Origin: an uncultured Clostridia bacterium
GTDB taxonomy: Bacteria > Bacillota > Clostridia > Oscillospirales > Ruminococcaceae
NCBI GenBank assembly: GCA_945835425.1
Contig: CAMAJC010000114.1
Coordinates: 1-6,550 of the forward strand
DNA length: 6,550 nt
Reading direction: 5' to 3'
The notes below the pieces were generated by a model. The model did not search any database. It was not told the origin of the DNA and saw only the letters and a list, made by a program, of their open reading frames with translations. This document shows, piece after piece, positions 5,405 to 6,550 of this stretch. The first letter of the stretch is position 1; every line of letters begins with the position of its first letter. A program made the translations under genes and the position numbers.

Positions 5405-6139
5405 TTAAACCGTGCCCGTTTTTTTGGCCCGTGCGCCGAAGATTCCCTGCCCGATCCGCACAAGCGTCGCGCCGCACCGGACAGCCGTTTCATAATCCCC
5501 GGACATTCCCATCGACAGGGTGTCGATCCGGGTATTCGGGAGTGACTGCTCCCGCAGGGAGAGGTAAAGCTCCTGCATCCGTTTAAAATACCGGTCATCT
5601 CCGCTCCGGGAAGCCTCGGACGGCTGCACCGTCATCAGCCCGCGGAGGGTCAGGTTTGGGAGCGCGGCTATTTCCCCTGCCGCTCCGAGCACCCCATCCG
5701 GCGAAAACCCGGATTTGCTCTCTTCCATGCCGATATTGACTTCCAAAAGGCAGGGAAAGTTGATTCCCGCCTTTACCGCCGCAGCCGACAGCGCACCTGC
5801 CAGATGCAGGCTGTCCACCGACTGTACGCAGGATACCCTGTTTATTATATCGCGAATTTTGTTGGTCTGCAAGTGCCCAATAAAGTGAATTTGCGATTTT
5901 GCGGCATTTATCTCCAAAATTTTTTCGCAAAGCTCCTGCACGCGGTTTTCCCCGATCAGGTCTGCCCCTTCCTGAAGGGCTATATTGATCTTTTCCGGTG
6001 AAACGGTCTTGGTGACCGCCATCAGGGAAACGTCCGTTTCCGGGCGTCCGCTGGTGATACAGGCCTCCGTTATCCGTGCGCGGACCTCACGCATCCGCTC
6101 ACGGATCCCGTCGGCCTCCTGCGGCGGCAGACTATACAT
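5405..6139 (-). CDS. yggS: YggS/YlmE family pyridoxal phosphate homeostasis protein (PLPBP)
   Basis: A cytoplasmic PLP-binding protein of 244 residues with the alanine-racemase-type fold but no known catalysis. The family buffers pyridoxal phosphate and affects amino-acid and keto-acid balance. Visible landmarks: N-terminal helix IRERMREVRARI (12-23); PLP lysine K44 in LMAVTKTVSPEKI; GENRVQEL (63-70); HFIGHLQTNK (85-94); LLEVNIGMEESKSGF (131-145); GLMTVQP (167-173); phosphate-binding LSMGMSGDYETAV (208-220) and LVRIGQGIFGAR (226-237). The ATG at 6139 overlaps the stop of the upstream gene by 8 bases and AGAAGG lies directly against it, so translational coupling is likely. An in-frame ATG at codon 16 is possible but would cut the first helix. 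Homologues sit before sepF in many Gram-positive bacteria, where the gene is called ylmE. Confidence 0.95.
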   Translation of the reverse strand: MYSLPPQEADGIRERMREVRARITEACITSGRPETDVSLMAVTKTVSPEKINIALQEGADLIGENRVQELCEKILEINAAKSQIHFIGHLQTNKIRDIINRVSCVQSVDSLHLAGALSAAAVKAGINFPCLLEVNIGMEESKSGFSPDGVLGAAGEIAALPNLTLRGLMTVQPSEASRSGDDRYFKRMQELYLSLREQSLPNTRIDTLSMGMSGDYETAVRCGATLVRIGQGIFGARAKKTGTV

Positions 6140-6550
6140 CCTTCTGATTATAAAGCCCCACCCCTTCCACGATAACGGTATCGTAAAGCTTTAAGGGGTA
6201 CGTCTCTTCCTCCGAAGCGGAGGAAATGACAAACTCCTCGGTCTCATAGACAATATTGATGGTGCGGAAATACATCTTGTCCATCAAAACGACGTACACG
6301 CCGGGCACGCCTTCCTCATAGCGGATCGCCGACTTGGGAACTTTCAGCCCCGAATAGGTGCCGATCAGCAGTTCGCAGCTCTGCACCCTTGTGGTCAGCA
6401 GGTATTCGTCGATGACGTCCCCTTCCAGTATGACCAGATACTTTCCGGCATCCACATCCCGGCGCAGCTCATCGACCGTCATTTTGACGGTGCTCTGCTG
6501 GTTGGGAAACCGAACCTGGACGCTGCGTCCCTCACTGAGGGAAACGGCCT
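6132..6550 (-). CDS. HlyD-like adaptor/membrane-fusion family protein (5' end cut off)
   Basis: The last 138 residues of a longer protein that continues past the right edge. The visible part resembles the C-terminal region of the clostridial HlyD-family efflux adaptor-like proteins encoded before yggS-sepF. It contains the block GLKVPKSAIR followed by GVYVVLMDKMYFRTINIVYE, and ends with LKLYDTVIVEGVGLYNQKDV, a pattern I recall from that family (K-VPKSA-R, GVYV, LYD-VIV-G--LY). Such proteins usually have an N-terminal transmembrane segment and a lipoyl/barrel-sandwich domain, which would lie outside the window, so transport function cannot be judged. In a division cluster it may act in the envelope rather than in drug efflux. 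The reading frame is open to base 6550; an internal ATG at 6482 is not a plausible start because the sequence upstream stays open. The stop overlaps yggS by 8 bases. Confidence 0.75.
   Translation of the reverse strand, partial: AVSLSEGRSVQVRFPNQQSTVKMTVDELRRDVDAGKYLVILEGDVIDEYLLTTRVQSCELLIGTYSGLKVPKSAIRYEEGVPGVYVVLMDKMYFRTINIVYETEEFVISSASEEETYPLKLYDTVIVEGVGLYNQKDV

Overview
The window looks like a stretch of chromosome from a moderately GC-rich Clostridia, most likely an Oscillospirales/Ruminococcaceae-type gut bacterium. I infer this from gene order, protein style and the intergenic repeat type; no rRNA or other direct marker is present. All recognisable genes lie on the minus strand. Reading in the direction of transcription (right to left) they are: the 3' part of a HlyD-like protein gene (6550-6132, cut by the window edge), yggS/ylmE (6139-5405), sepF (5318-4818), ylmH (4813-4052), divIVA (3916-3224) and ileS (2905-113). 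This is the cell-division/translation cluster found downstream of the dcw genes in Gram-positive bacteria (ylmE-sepF-ylmG-ylmH-divIVA-ileS in Bacillus), here without ylmG.

The first four genes are tightly packed: hlyD-like and yggS overlap by 8 bases, an 86-base gap precedes sepF, and 4 bases separate sepF from ylmH. This suggests one transcription unit with translational coupling. SepF anchors FtsZ to the membrane. DivIVA is a membrane-associated coiled-coil scaffold at poles and septa. YlmH is an S4-domain RNA-binding protein linked to the ribosome. YggS handles pyridoxal phosphate. IleRS charges tRNA-Ile. The cluster therefore links division, growth and translation.

The larger gaps hold the least ordinary sequence. 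The gap before divIVA (3917-4051) contains a 12-bp imperfect hairpin about 30 bases upstream of the start codon. The gap between divIVA and ileS (2906-3223) is filled by palindromic repeats: four direct units at a 46-47 bp period plus one inverted unit with base-pair-preserving changes. No T-box leader is visible before ileS. The AT-rich stretch after ileS (1-118) has 22-bp imperfect terminal inverted repeats, two internal hairpins and a 7-bp tandem repeat that runs into the ileS stop codon, so it looks like a small MITE-like or REP-like element.

I see no new multi-gene system, phage, CRISPR array, rRNA or tRNA here. The genes are core housekeeping genes, and the points worth following up are the intergenic repeats and some motif variants in IleRS.
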